A stretch of DNA of 64,000 bases, taken from assembly GCF_027579695.1 (NCBI RefSeq), contig NC_083587.1, forward strand, positions 60,605,738 to 60,669,737, given 5' to 3'. This document shows, piece by piece, positions 40,821 through 52,010 of this stretch. Below the pieces are notes generated by a model. The model was not told the DNA's origin. It worked only from the letters and a program-made list of their open reading frames with translations, and did no database searches. Position 1 is the stretch's first letter, and the number at the start of each line of letters is the position of its first letter. A program made the position numbers and the translations under genes. The DNA comes from Neoarius graeffei. Its lineage: Eukaryota > Chordata > Actinopteri > Siluriformes > Ariidae.

Positions 40821-42322
40821 CAGGGATCATCAAACTACGGCCCGCGGGCCGACTCTGGCCCACCACCCCCCTTTGACCGGCCCCCCAGCCCCTCTGCCCC
40901 CACCACTTGAACCGGCCCTATGAGGCAATCCCCAAAAGTGGTCATGGCCTATTTTTTTAAAATTGCTTTTTGGCAAATAATAACATGTCTGCATCTTGTA
41001 TTTTGTTGATTTTATCAATTAAAATTGATATTTAGTTATAAAATGAACTATTCATATTTTCCGAATTTTTGTCATATGCTCGCGATCAAGCAGTGACAGG
41101 CAGCGCACGCGCAGAGAACTGTCAGTGTTCAGGACAGCAAAATGGCTAGCGGTTAGCAAAAAGCTGGCAGAGAGTGCAGAGTTTTTAAAGAACAGTGGAC
41201 CACCGATTATTTTTTCGTTCAGTGTAAGGACCGTGCAGTTTGTCTTGTATGTAAAGAAAGTGTGTCGGTTTTCAAAGAATATAATCTGCGTCGTCACTAC
41301 GAAACCCGCCACAAAGAGTATGCTAGTTTGCGAGGGCAAACAAGAGAAGACAGGATTCGGAGGATGAAATGCGGACTGGCTGCACAACAGAATGTATTCC
41401 TTCACCAAACCCAGATCAACCAGGCTGCTGTCCGAGCTAGCTATAAGGTAGCTCACCTACTAGCTGCCCATGGAAAGCCGTTTACTGATGGGGACTTTGT
41501 TCAAGTATACATGCTTGCTGTGGCCGAGGAGGTGTGTCCCGACAAGAAGGATGCGCTCAACGTGGTGAGTCTCTCCGCACCTGCTATGACCAGGCGAACC
41601 GAAGATTTGGGGGACAACGTGTATGACCAGCTGAACGAGAAAGTGTCAGAATTCTAGTTTTTTGCTTTGGCCATGGATGAGAGCAATGACATGCAGGACA
41701 CAGTACAACTGCTGTGATCTATTGATCTATTGCTCATATTATTATAATTTCACTGTTTTTTTAAATGTATTTATTTTATAGGCCTATTTATTTGACCTTT
41801 ATTAAGTGCTGCACACAATTATTATTAATATTATTAATAATATCAACAGGCCTACCTACAATTTATAATTTTCCACTCACCTTTGCCAGTGTCAATCACC
41901 TCAACTAGGCAGATGTTTCTTACCTTGACAGCTTTGATGTTATTTTTATTAGAAAATAAATAAATGGAATATCTGTGGTATTTCAAATTAAAACAAAAGT
42001 GTGAAGACTCGATTACTACTTTTGCAAACCACTAGTAAAGATAAACAAATATGTGCCAGGAATCAAGTGTTGATATAGTAGTGTGGATATAGTAGTGGGG
42101 ATATAGTAGTGGGGATATAATAGTGGGGGATATAGTAGTGTGTATATAGTAGTGGGGACGGCTGTGCCAGGCTAGTAATCTCTACTACACAATGAGGCCT
42201 GCTGGTGGTCATATTTGTCTGGGTCATACAATTCTATATTATATAGCTGACCCGACCCCGGCCCCCCATCACAGTCAGGAACGACAATGTGGCCCCCAGA
42301 GAAAAAAGTTTGGTGACCCCTG
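40821..42322 (+). mobile_element. hAT-Charlie-type element (non-autonomous)
   Basis: The left end CAGGGATCATCAAACTACGG and the reverse-complemented right end CAGGGGTCACCAAACT are Charlie-like. An 8-bp duplication with one mismatch flanks it (ATCTAGAT 40813-40820 and ATCTAGAC 42323-42330). It carries a truncated transposase. A run of GGGGATATAGTAGTG-type repeats lies at 42075-42160. Confidence 0.8.
41112..41720 (+). pseudogene. Truncated hAT-Charlie transposase (ZBED5/GTF2IRD2-like)
   Basis: The open block 41262-41657 begins MSVFKEYNLRRHYETRHKEY, the end of a BED zinc finger, followed by NQAAVRASYKVAHLLAAHGK, PFTDGDFV and APAMTRRTEDLGDNV, matching Charlie-type transposases. Upstream in other frames are the finger's CLVCKES cysteines and a stop-broken start (MASG). 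After a TAG at 41655 the frame continues with FFALAMDESNDMQD, the region just before the first catalytic Asp, then ends. The catalytic core is deleted. Confidence 0.75.
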
Positions 42323-44051
42323 ATCTAGACGGTTGCACCGATTGACTTCAAATTTTCTGCGTAGGTGGGCAATCGTCTGTAGATTACCTGATTAAATTTT
42401 TGGGGTAATTGGGTCAAGGTGAAGGTCAAGATCACCGGAAAGGTCAACCTTTTGGTCAAAATAACATTTTACATTATAACTCAAAAACGGTTGCCGATAG
42501 AAAAATATTTACTATTATGAGCATACAGGAACTCTCATATGGCCTTTCATTTGGCACCATGATCTTTGACCTTGAGTGACCTTGAAAGGTCAAACTCAAG
42601 GTCATGGATTTTCAGAGGGCTGTAACTTGAAAACGGTTGATGGTAGACAGATATTTACCATTATCAACTTAAAGGAAGTGCCATATGGGCTTTCATTTGG
42701 CACCATGATCTTTGACCATGAATGACTTTGAAATGTCAAACTCAAGGTCATGGATTTTCATAGGATTATAACCTGACAGCTGATGATTGAGAAATATTAC
42801 CATTACCAACATATAGCTATAAAATAAGCGCTGCCAGGCAAGGTTTGTTTTGCTTGGCAACACTTGTCCATTCTCATTTCAGTCCAGCTGACTCTGAGTA
42901 ATCTACAATAGGCACAGAGCTCGAAAGCCTGTACTGTGTTTTAATCAGGATAGGTTGCAATGGGCCACACTAGTTTTCTGAGTAATTTCAGCTTGGTGCG
43001 TATGCAGAGAGCTCTATCTTTCCATAACATCAAGATCTCTTTTACTGTTTTACATGCCATTCCAAGTCAGGCATGGATTTCCTTGCTACAGTTTTGTCAT
43101 GATGGATGGTCACTCCAAGATACTTAAAGCAGGTGTCATGTTCTCATTGAGTTCCATTACAACAGATGTCTATTGGTGCTACCTCATAGGATACCTTCAT
43201 TACTTTGCTTTGTGGTGTTGATCTCTAATGAATATTCCCTTGAGATCTCATCTACTTTATCTAATAGCTGTTGTACTGAGTCTGGGGATTTGACAATAAG
43301 AACTATATCATCAGCATATCAAAGATTATTAATTCTGCAGCCATTGATGGCAATCCCAGCTTGGTCCTTTTCATCCACGGACTATCGCATAACCTCTTCA
43401 CTTTATAGATTGAAGCATATAGGTGACAATAAGCATGCTTGCCTAACTCCTTTCTTCATGGGGCAGAAATCTGTGAGTTCCTGTTCCACTCTCACTCTCT
43501 CTCTGCACACTGGTTCTGATACAGGCTTCTCATTACTGTGATGGTGTTGTTGCTGACTCCTATCTGGCTGATTACATTCCAGAGCTTTTGGTGTCTTATG
43601 AAATCGAAAGCTTTCTTATAGTCTGTGAAAGCCAAGTATAGAGGTTGGTTATACTCCCATGCTTTCTCCAAGATAAGGCGAAGATTGAACACTTGATCCC
43701 TTGTACCAACACTTTTTTTCTGAAGCCCACTTGCTCCTCTGCTAGCTCACGCTCAGATATTGATGACATGCACCTCAGAAGTACGCACAAGAGTATCTTA
43801 CTTGCATGACTGAGTGAGATTGTTCTGTGCTTTTCACAGTTGGAAGTGCTTGTAGCATTTCACCCAAATTCTGGCATTCTAGAAATCCACCATGTTGCTA
43901 AATGTAAAATAAATGAATAATATGAGCTAATAAATTCACTAGAAACATGGGAAAGCCATGGCCTAAAGGTTAGAGAAGTAACTTTAGGACCCAAAGGTCA
44001 CTGGTTTGATTCCCTGGACCAGCACGAATGGCTGAAGTGTCCTTGAGCAAA

Positions 44052-45038
44052 CATATCTGTGAAGATACTCAGTCATCCAGGTACATAGTAATCTGTGGTT
44101 GGTAGAAGAGAGCAACTGGACTTGCTTGAAAAGTCTTGAAGACGTTTCGCCTCTCGTCCGAAAGGCATCCTCAGTTCTGTCTGTCTAATAGGGAGTATCA
44201 AGTATTTATCCTCTCATGGATCATAATAGAATCCGAATCAGAATGCTGATGGCTGTATTGAAGGTGGCTGATAGATGTCATAGACACCCACCTCTGTTCA
44301 GTGATGGTCGTTCCAGGTTGACAAAAATGAATGATCCTCTCTGGCTAAGATGTCTGCCAGTTTTCTGGAAGTCCACTCATACTCCCGCACTAGTTGAAGG
44401 GAACTCATCCCAAAGTGCGTAGAAACATATCTGTGAAGATACTCAGTCATCCAGGTACATAGTAATCTGTGGTTGGTAGAAGAGAGCACCTGGACTTGCT
44501 TGAAAAGTCTTGAAGATGTTTCGCCTCTCATCCGAAAGGCATCCTCAGTTCTGTCTGTCTAATAGGGAGTATCAAGTATTTATCCTCTCATGGATCATAA
44601 TAGAATCCGAATCAGAATGCTGATGGCTGCATTGTAGGTGGCTTATAGATGTCAACCACAGATTACTATGTACCTGGATGACTGAGTATCTTCACAGATA
44701 TGTTTCTACGCACTTTGGGATGAGTTCCCTTCGACTAGTGCGGGAGTATGAGAGGACTTCCAGAAAACTGGCAGACATCTTAGCCAGAGAGGATCGTTCA
44801 TTTTTGTCAACCTGGAACGACCATCACTGAACAGAGGTGGGTGTCTATGACATCTATCAGCCACCTACAATACAGCCATCAGCATTCTGATTCGGATTCT
44901 ATTATGATCCATGAGAGGATAAATACTTGATACTCCCTATTAGACAGACAGAACTGAGGATGCCTTTCGGACAAGAGGCGAAACGTCTTCAAGACTTTTC
45001 AAGCAAGTCCAGTTGCTCTCTTCTACCAACCACAGATT
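44052..45038. mobile_element. Inverted-repeat insertion with 13-bp target duplication
   Basis: GTCCTTGAGCAAA flanks it (44039-44051 and 45039-45051). Inside, a unit of about 375 bp (44052-44423) is followed by a partial direct copy (44424-44656) and then a full inverted copy (44657-45038). Units carry AAGACGTTTCGCCTCTCGTC and TACCTGGATGACTGAGTATC. No protein is recognised. Confidence 0.8.
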
Positions 45039-45091
45039 GTCCTTGAGCAAAGTATCTAACCCCAACTGGTCTTTGGGCTGCCTACTGCTGT

Positions 45092-45204
45092 CAGTGTTGC
45101 CAGATACTGCTGACGTTTTCCAGCCCAAAATATGTTCAAAACCCGCCAAAATGCACTTGAAACCGCCCAACTGGGGAGGGAAACCGCCCAATCTGGCAAC
45201 ACTG
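45092..45204. mobile_element. 113-bp hAT-like MITE
   Basis: Ends CAGTGTTGCCAGAT and ATCTGGCAACACTG with an exact 8-bp duplication ACTGCTGT (45084-45091 and 45205-45212). Related in sequence to the palindrome at 9997-10206. Confidence 0.9.
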
Positions 45205-45323
45205 ACTGCTGTAGGTATGTGGGTATGTCACTCTGGATAAGAGCTTCTGCTAAATGTCTGTAACGTAATGATACAAATCTTGTGATAATTTTATCTTGTT
45301 TTGCACAGCCTATACTTTTGTGG

Positions 45324-45688
45324 GGGTGGCACGGTGGTGTAGTGGTTAGCGCTGTCGCCTCACAGCAAGAAGGTCCTGGGTTCGAGCCCCGGGGCCGCCG
45401 AGGGCCTTTCTGTGTGGAGTTTGCATGTTCTCCCCGTGTCCGCGTGGGTTTCCTCCGGGTGCTCCGGTTTCCCCCACAGTCCAAAGACATGCAGGTTAGG
45501 TTAACTGGTGACTCTAAATTGACCGTAGGTGTGAATGGTTGTCTGTGTCTATGTGTCAGCCCTGTGATGACCTGGCGACTTGTCCAGGGTGTACCCCGCC
45601 TTTCGCCCGTAGTCAGCTGGGATAGGCTCCAGCTTGCCTGCGACCCTGTAGAAGGATAAAGCGGCTAGAGATAATGAGATGAGATGAG
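45324..45688 (+). mobile_element. tRNA-derived SINE, family 1, young copy
   Basis: Full length, with target duplication ATACTTTTGTGG (45312-45323 and 45689-45700). Confidence 0.9.
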
Positions 45689-45700
45689 ATACTTTTGTGG

Positions 45701-46259
45701 ACTTTATACCATTTATGGACTTTAATAGCATGTTAAACTGGTAGGTAGCTTCAATGTAACGTCTGTGCTACAAATGATTGTGAATGTTTCAGGAGCACAG
45801 CGTACAATCTTCCACCAGCTCAACTCCTTTCCCTCTTTTGTTTGTTTGTTTGCTTGCCTTTCTCTCACTCATGTCTCTCCTCATATGCCACTGTTATGCT
45901 CTTGATGCTTCTATCTCTGATGTGCAAAAGTGGGAAAACAACATTTGAGGTGTGCATTTTTGAATATCACACTCACACCGCCATGTTCAAGAGCACAGAC
46001 TTATCTGGGAACCATTCTCATGAGACACAAAACAGTCTTACACACTTTTCGACTTGTGAGATACAACAAAGATCAGTGGTCGATGGGTTCACAGCCTGCC
46101 TTACAGAACAACATTGTTTATCACAATACGGCACTCAAGAACAAGGCTAATGAACAGAAAGACAGTTTGGAACTACTGTACTTGCTGTTACTATTAACAG
46201 TATCTTGTCTATGGGTCTTCATATTAAGAATATACTTAAAATATACGCTAAACTTTCAG
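45701..46259. other. No gene seen
   Basis: The overlapping ORFs near 45842-46283 have no recognised domain. They may be 5' remains of the LINE whose C-terminus follows. Confidence 0.35.
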
Positions 46260-46354
46260 TCATCAAAAAATAAAAAAAAGTAATCTCCAACAACACCGCT
46301 GTGAAGCTATTTAAGGCTTTCATCTTGCCACATTTTGAATACTGTAGTCCATTA

Positions 46355-46935
46355 CTAGTCTGGCTAACGCGACTTCAAAGCTCTGCGAGCATTTGGTCTG
46401 GCAAAGATATTAAGCCCAACCGTTTCCCAAAGGCGTGGTTGACCCGCCTCCCTGAAATGCCTCAGTTTGCTACTGGTTGAAGCCAGAAAAGGCTGTGACG
46501 AAGCTTAAACCAATAACATCACTCTTTCCTCTGACGTATGTGACGCGACAGAAACTGCTTGAGTAACAGGAAGAAGATAAATACCTCCAGGGCTGCTCTT
46601 TGCTCCGTTTTCAATGAGAACTTCCTGTTGAATGCTTTCAATACAGCATCTACCACTGTGTCAAAGGCTTGCCGCTGCTCCATGTTCGTAATGTTTCTAG
46701 TGAATGAAGTGCTTCCGGCATAGATTCTGTAAACAATCTATGGCTTCCGGTCGCAGTTCTACTACGTCACTGCCTTGAACATGCCTCTACCCAGGGCCGT
46801 TTGGAGATGCTCAAAGTTGATTGGCTCCCGATTTTTCGGGAGCTTGGAAGAGCTGTAGATAGCTTGCCTTGCCAGACTAAGCTCACAACAGGCCCTCGTG
46901 TTGCGTCACGCTTAGGATGGGCAGGCCCAGGCTAG
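46355..46935 (-). mobile_element. Small DNA element with a RecQ-like first exon
   Basis: Ends CTAGTCTGGC and (reverse) CTAGCCTGGG; TCCATTA flanks both sides (46348-46354 and 46936-46942). It interrupts LINE sequence. It contains a GCTTCCGG motif repeated around 46705-46755 and a TACGTCACTG motif. Confidence 0.65.
46585..46683 (-). pseudogene. RecQ-helicase-like first exon remnant
   Basis: From 46683 the minus strand encodes MEQRQAFDTVVDAVLKAFNR, then KFSLKTEQRAALE, ending exactly at GAG|GTATTT, a splice donor; 33 codons. The 'F-x-L-K-x-E-Q-x-x-A-L' pattern is like the motif 0 region of RecQ-family helicases, which in fish occur in some TE-borne proteins. The expected next part, with the Walker A Gly-Lys-Ser, is absent. 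Assignment is tentative. Confidence 0.4.
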
Positions 46936-46979
46936 TCCATTACTACTGGATATTACTAATAGTCTCAGGGATAAACTTG

Positions 46980-47288
46980 TGACCACGAGTTGGCCTAGTG
47001 GTTAGCGTGTCTGCCTCTTGACTGGGAGATCATACCAAAGACCATCATAAAAATGGTACCTACTGCTATCTGGCAAGCCATGCTGCAATAGAGATGCAAG
47101 TAGGGAAGTCAAACTCTTGTGGTTACCAGAGGACTAGCCCCCCACTGTAACCCTAGCTGTATAGGTGAGAGGCTGAAGGCTACAGAAACAGAGATCAGCA
47201 CCACACCCATGCACCTCAAAAAGAGCTGGTTAGTACTGGGACAGGAGACTGCCTGGGAAGACCAGATCCTGGCATGGAAGGGACTTTG
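46980..47288 (+). mobile_element. tRNA-derived SINE, family 2, intact copy
   Basis: Target duplication ATAAACTTG (46971-46979 and 47289-47297). It gives the uninterrupted reference for the split copy at 5342-7112, including CTGTATAGGTGAGAGG at the insertion point. Confidence 0.85.
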
Positions 47289-47552
47289 ATAAACTTGAGA
47301 AAGCCAGTTGTTTTGGTCTTAGATCCATTTTCAAACTGCATTATTACTGTTCATATAAAGATGCTTTAGACATGGCCAATCTACAGACACTTGAACACAG
47401 ACAGTCATACCATTCCTTGTCCTTGGTTTATCAAGCCTGCAGTCCAAACTACATAAAGGAGCTCTTTCAAATACAACAAAGCTGTTATACTTTAAGAGGG
47501 GCTAAGCTCAAACTAGCACAACCAACATTGAACAGCAAATGGACTCACAGAT

Positions 47553-47778
47553 GGGTGGTACGGTGGTGTAGTGGTTAGCACTGTTGCCTCACAGCAAGAA
47601 GGTCCTGGGTTTGAGCCCAGCGGCCATCGAGGGCCTTTCTGTGTGGAGTTTGCATGTTGTCCGCGTGGGTTTCCTCTGGGTGCTCCGGTTTCCCCCACAG
47701 TCCAAAGACATGCAGGTTAGGTTAATTGGTGACTCTAAATTGACCGTAGGTGTGAATGGTTGTTTGTTTCTATGTGTG
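47553..47778 (+). mobile_element. tRNA-derived SINE, family 1, 3'-truncated
   Basis: Head and first half are present (box B GGTTTGAGCCC). It stops at GTTTGTTTCTATGTGTG, before the second half and tail. Confidence 0.8.
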
Positions 47779-48374
47779 ATCAAGAGAATTACATTGCATT
47801 TAGTTATATTCTCGATTTAATATAATTATTTTTTTTTCTTTTTAATTTTAATGTTATGTCTTCTATAAGACTTCTTCATAAGATATATATTTGATATCCA
47901 CTGATTATAGGAGTTTAATGTTTGTTTTTTTATATTTTTAATTTAGATCTTTTATTAGTTTGAATGTATTTGTTATGAGTCTTTGACTCATTGTACATAT
48001 TGAAGATAAAGCTATGATTGATTGATCAATTGATTGATGAAACAAAACATGTTTGCGTTTTACAAGTTACACCTTCTCATGGTATTATAAAATAATGTTG
48101 TATGCTGATGACTATTTTGAAACACTTTTTTGTCTGTTTTGTTTTGTGCACAAATGACAAAAACTTAACATAGGCTGAAAGTCACAAATTAATGTTAACT
48201 GTGAGGTATGCAACTCGGGTCAAATAGTTTGCTAGAACATGCCGTTAACTGGTAAAAGATTTAGCCTGGCCTATGAAAATGAACACTGAAACTTAACAGG
48301 AAGTTTTTTTGTTTAGTTGTGGCCAGGCACTGTTCAAACTGATAATTCAACAGCTTTTCTTTGGCTAATCAGAC

Positions 48375-48525
48375 ACAAGGTACACCACCACTCTTGCTGG
48401 GGCAGTTGGGGGTTAGGTGCCTTCCTCAAGGGCACTTCAGCTAATCCTGCTGGTCCAGGGAATCAAACTGGCAACCTTTTGGTCCCAAAGCTGCTTCTCT
48501 AACTATTTGGCCATGGCTTTGCCTG
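48375..48525 (-). mobile_element. tRNA-derived SINE, family 3
   Basis: Reverse fragment with GGTTAGGTGCCTTCCTCAAG and GGTCCCAAAGCTGCTTCTC. Confidence 0.6.
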
Positions 48526-48654
48526 ACAGTCCTCAAGAACTGTTAATGAGACCGTCAGTGATGGCGTAGCTCACTCCGGCCCCGTCTAGTCCAGAAGGAA
48601 CGAGCTAAAGTGGGCCACCTTGCACAATAAATGTTGCAAGCTATATAAGCGATA

Positions 48655-49055
48655 TCCACTCTAGAAATACCGACCTATTTGCCAGAAAGAATCCAAAACG
48701 GCCAGGAATTGACTGAGAAGAAGCGATTTTTGTTGAACTGCTCATTAAGGCTTAATTAGTCCATAACTTCATTAATAATTGTAATTAAGCAAATCTGGGT
48801 AGAAGTTATATGCACCCTAGGTACCCCTACCTTCATGCCAGAAAGAATCAAAATCGGTGTAAAATTGAGGGAGAAGAAGCGATTTGTGTGTAAACTGCTC
48901 ATTAGGGATTGATGACTCGATATCTTCATTAGTAATTGCAATTATGCAAATTTGGGTAGAAACTCTATGCACCCCAGACAGACCTATCTTCCTGTCAAAA
49001 AGAATAAAAATCGGTGAAAAACTGAGAGAGAAGAAGAGATTTTCGTGAAACTTGG
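48655..49055. repeat. Tandem repeat of about 155-158 bp units
   Basis: About 2.4 diverged units, each with CAGAAAGAATC, GAGAAGAAGCGATTT, CTGCTCATTA, TTCATTAATAATTG and GGGTAGAA(G/A)(T/C)T(A/C)TATGCACC. No coding potential. Confidence 0.7.
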
Positions 49056-49259
49056 ACGACGCCGGACAACACATGATGGCGTAAACCGTCAGCCGGATGA
49101 GCTAATAATTAGCACGACTTATGCTAAAAATCTAGATAAACCTACAAACAAACACACAAAAAACCCGAAACATGCATTTTTTTCACGAGGTTCTACGTGC
49201 AAGCACTTGCACCACAGAGATGAGCTAATTGCAGTCCTCCAGTCCTATGAAAAGTGAGT

Positions 49260-50400
49260 TTTTATAAATCAATAAGATGCTCGAACTCCTTTTCTGATCA
49301 TAACAATTCCTCTGCCATCAAAAAACTTGAAACAGGAAGTAACGTGACATGATGAATCAATGGTTTTTGAAATGCCCTCGGATCGTTCCTCTTGAAAACT
49401 TCGCCAAATGTACCAAACTACTAAGTCTGGGGGTAAAAATGAGCTTTGTTACAAACTTCCATGGTACCGTATGTGGGGGGTGGAAGTTTCGAAGAAGCAG
49501 TAACCAAACAGTCCAGTTTTTGACATTGAATATATTGTATATTTAGCAGCAGATCTGCACCAGCATTATATAAATTTAAAACCATGATCATTTATAGCTG
49601 ACATTTTACTTTGTACAATGAGTCACTGCTACTTAATGTGTGACATTGTAGGAGTGTGTCCATTATAAATTGCTTACGCATAGTGCAGGACGTTTTGAGT
49701 TCTAAGGCTATATGAGTCATCGTATGAACCGCCACATGAAATATTTTAGTCAGTGTCCTTATGCATCAGTTCGCAAGTCCCAGCTATTCCAGTGAGCATT
49801 TTTGTGCTTGATTGCCAGACAGAATAGCATGTGGAATTATTTTCCTGCTTGACACAAGCACTTCTAACCCATGTCAGTCTGTGCTGAGCATTTTGCACAA
49901 GCCTATTGGTAGATTTCATCAGGTAAAGAATTCTGCAGCACAGTCGCTGACAAATCAAATGTCACTGCCCGTACAAGCGTAATCACTTTTTTTTTTTTTG
50001 CCGCCTGCTCTGCTGTTTCGTACTCAATGAATAACCAGCCAATGGAGCAAACGTACCATGAAAAAAAAAAGTTCTTCCCAAAATAGTATAACACAGTTTC
50101 AGTACTTTAAGACGGGTTGAGTTTGACCCTCGACCGCTTGTCACACACAAAAACAGCTGAATTACAGTGCCTCAACGGAAATGCTTTGGTGGTGGCAGGA
50201 TGTAATAGAGGTGCAATTTCAGCTTTGAAACGAGTCTCCTTCTTTGACTGAAGATCAAGGGAATAAATTACCCTACTGTGGAGAAATAACAAGTTTCACA
50301 ATGTATTTATGCAGTTCTGCCTGACTTGCAAAATAGTTAAGGAGAACAGGATTGTTTCTTTGAGTTGCGACTTGGTGGAAAAGTAAAACAGGCACAAAGG
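49260..50400. other. No gene or classified repeat seen
   Basis: AT-rich sequence with short ORFs lacking recognisable domains. Confidence 0.4.
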
Positions 50401-50405
50401 TCATA

Positions 50406-52010
50406 CAACCCCGATTCCAAAAAAGTTGGGACAAAGTACAAATTGTAAATAAAAACGGAATGCAATGATGTGGAAGTTTCAAAATTCCATATTTTATTCA
50501 GAATACAACATAGATGACATATCAAATGTTTAAACTGAGAAAATGTATCATTTACAGAGAAAAATTAGGTGATTTTAAATTTCATGACAACAACACATCT
50601 CAAAAAAGTTGGGACAAGGCCATGTTTACCACTGTGAGACATCCCCTTTTCTCTTTACAACAGTCTGTAAACGTCTGGGGGCTGAGGAGACAAGTTGCTC
50701 AAGTTTAGGGATAGGAATGTTAACCCATTCTTGTCTAATGTAGGATTCTAGTTGCTCAACTGTCTTAGGTCTTTTTTGTCGTATCTTCCGTTTTATGATG
50801 CGCCAAATGTTTTCTATGGGTGAAAGATCTGGACTGCAGGCTGGCCAGTTCAGTACCCGGACCCTTCTTCTACGCAGCCATGATGCTGTAATTGATGCAG
50901 TATGTGGTTTGGCATTGTCATGTTGGAAAATGCAAGGTCTTCCCTGAAAGAGACGTCATCTGGATGGGAGCATATGTTGCTCTAGAACCTGGATATACCT
51001 TTCAGCATTGATGGTGTCTTTCCAGATGTGTAAGCTGCCCATGCCACACGCACTAATGCAACCCCATACCATCAGAGATGCAGGCTTCTGAACTGAGCAC
51101 TGATAACAACTTGGGTCGTCCTTCTCCTCTTTAGTGCGAATGACACAGCGTCCCTGATTTCCATAAAGAACTTCAAATTTTGATTCGTCTGACCACGGAA
51201 CAGTTTTCCACTTTGCCACAGTCCATTTTAAATGAGCCTTGGCCCAGAGAAGACGTCTGCGCTTCTGGATCGTGTTTAGATACGGCTTCTTCTTTGAACT
51301 ATAGAGTTTTAGCTGGCAATGGCGGATGGCACGGTGAATTGTGTTCACAGATAATGTTCTCTGGAAATATTCCTGAGCCCATTTTGTGATTTCCAATACA
51401 GAAGCATGCCTGTATGTGATGCAGTGCCGTCTAAGGGCCTGAAGATCACGGGCACCCAGTATGGTTTTCCGGCCTTGACCCTTACGCACAGAGATTCTTC
51501 CAGATTCTCTGAATCTTTTGATGATATTATGCACTGTAGATGATGATATGTTCAAACTCTTTGCAATTTTACACTGTCGAACTCCTTTCTGATATTGCTC
51601 CACTATTTGTCGGCGCAGAATTAGGGGGATTGGTGATCCTCTTCCCATCTTTACTTCTGAGAGCCGCTGCCACTCCAAGATGCTCTTTTTATACCCAGTC
51701 ATGTTAATGACCTATTGTCAATTGACCTAATGAGTTGCAATTTGGTCCTCCAGCTGTTCCTTTTTTGTACCTTTAACTTTTCCAGCCTCTTATTGCCCCT
51801 GTCCCAACTTTTTTGAGATGTGTTGCTGTCATGAAATTTCAAATGAGCCAATATTTGGCATCAAATTTCAAAATGTCTCACTTTTGACATTTGATATGTT
51901 GTCTATGTTCTATTGTGAATACAATATCAGTTTTTGATATTTGTAAATTATTGCATTCCGTTTTTATTTACAATTTGTACTTTGTCCCAACTTTTTTGGA
52001 ATCGGGGTTG
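50406..52010 (-). mobile_element. Tc1-like transposon, copy 2 (1605 bp)
   Basis: Same ends and the same length as copy 1. TA lies on both sides (50404-50405 and 52011-52012). It directly abuts copy 3 at 52011. Confidence 0.95.
50956..51702 (-). pseudogene. Tc1-like transposase, CGA-to-TGA stop
   Basis: 248 codons, identical in layout to copy 1 up to QHMLPSR, where TGA replaces CGA. The stop lies after the first catalytic Asp (WSDESKF) and before the second (HDNAKPH), so the product is inactive. Beyond the stop the DNA still encodes the rest of the catalytic core, and the residue corresponding to copy 1's stop is still Gln (CAA). Confidence 0.85.

Larger units (their letters stand above)
40480..42850. 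repeat. AAGGTCA-rich tandem repeat, split by a hAT element
   Basis: Outside the hAT element, repeated blocks such as TCATTTGGCACCATGATC, GACCTTGAGTGACCTTGAAA and CAAGGTCATGGATTTTCA recur at a period near 150 bp (42470-42780), plus a (GTTT)n run at 40555 and 40770. Not coding. Confidence 0.6.
40165..43880 (-). pseudogene. Non-LTR retrotransposon reverse transcriptase, broken up
   Basis: On the minus strand 43492-43692 encodes LRLILEKAWEYNQPLYLAFT and DYKKAFD. 43173-43500 has KKGVRQACLLSP, INNL and YADDIVLI (catalytic Asp pair) with stops. 40165-40460 holds the C-terminal segment (ERKLKYFEHIT, PKRRWSDNIKDWSG). The order fits one LINE whose 3' third was separated by an unrelated repeat (about 40480-42850). 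It looks RTE/craniofacial-type rather than L2, but the clade is uncertain. It is dead. Confidence 0.65.
43951..45260 (+). mobile_element. SINE family 3, split by two insertions
   Basis: The head GGCCTAAAGGTTAGAGAAGT with a box B-like GGTTTGATTCCC starts at 43951. It is split at GTCCTTGAGCAAA by the insertion at 44052-45038, resumes at 45039, is split again by the MITE at 45092-45204, and ends with CTCTGGATAAGAGCTTCTGC, a tail common to several fish SINEs. Confidence 0.7.
46260..48042 (+). pseudogene. LINE C-terminal fragments, multiply interrupted
   Basis: In-frame pieces recur around three insertions: KAFILPHFEYCSPLLVW (46295-46354), KASCFGLRSIFKLHYY (near 47290-47350), then QSYHSLSLVYQACSPNYIKE and SCYTLRGAKLKLAQP (47400-47520). 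This order is the C-terminal part of non-LTR reverse transcriptase proteins. AT-rich 3' sequence ends in GATTGATTGATCAATTGATTG (about 48010-48042). Insertions: 46355-46935, the SINE at 46980 and the SINE at 47553. Confidence 0.55.
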
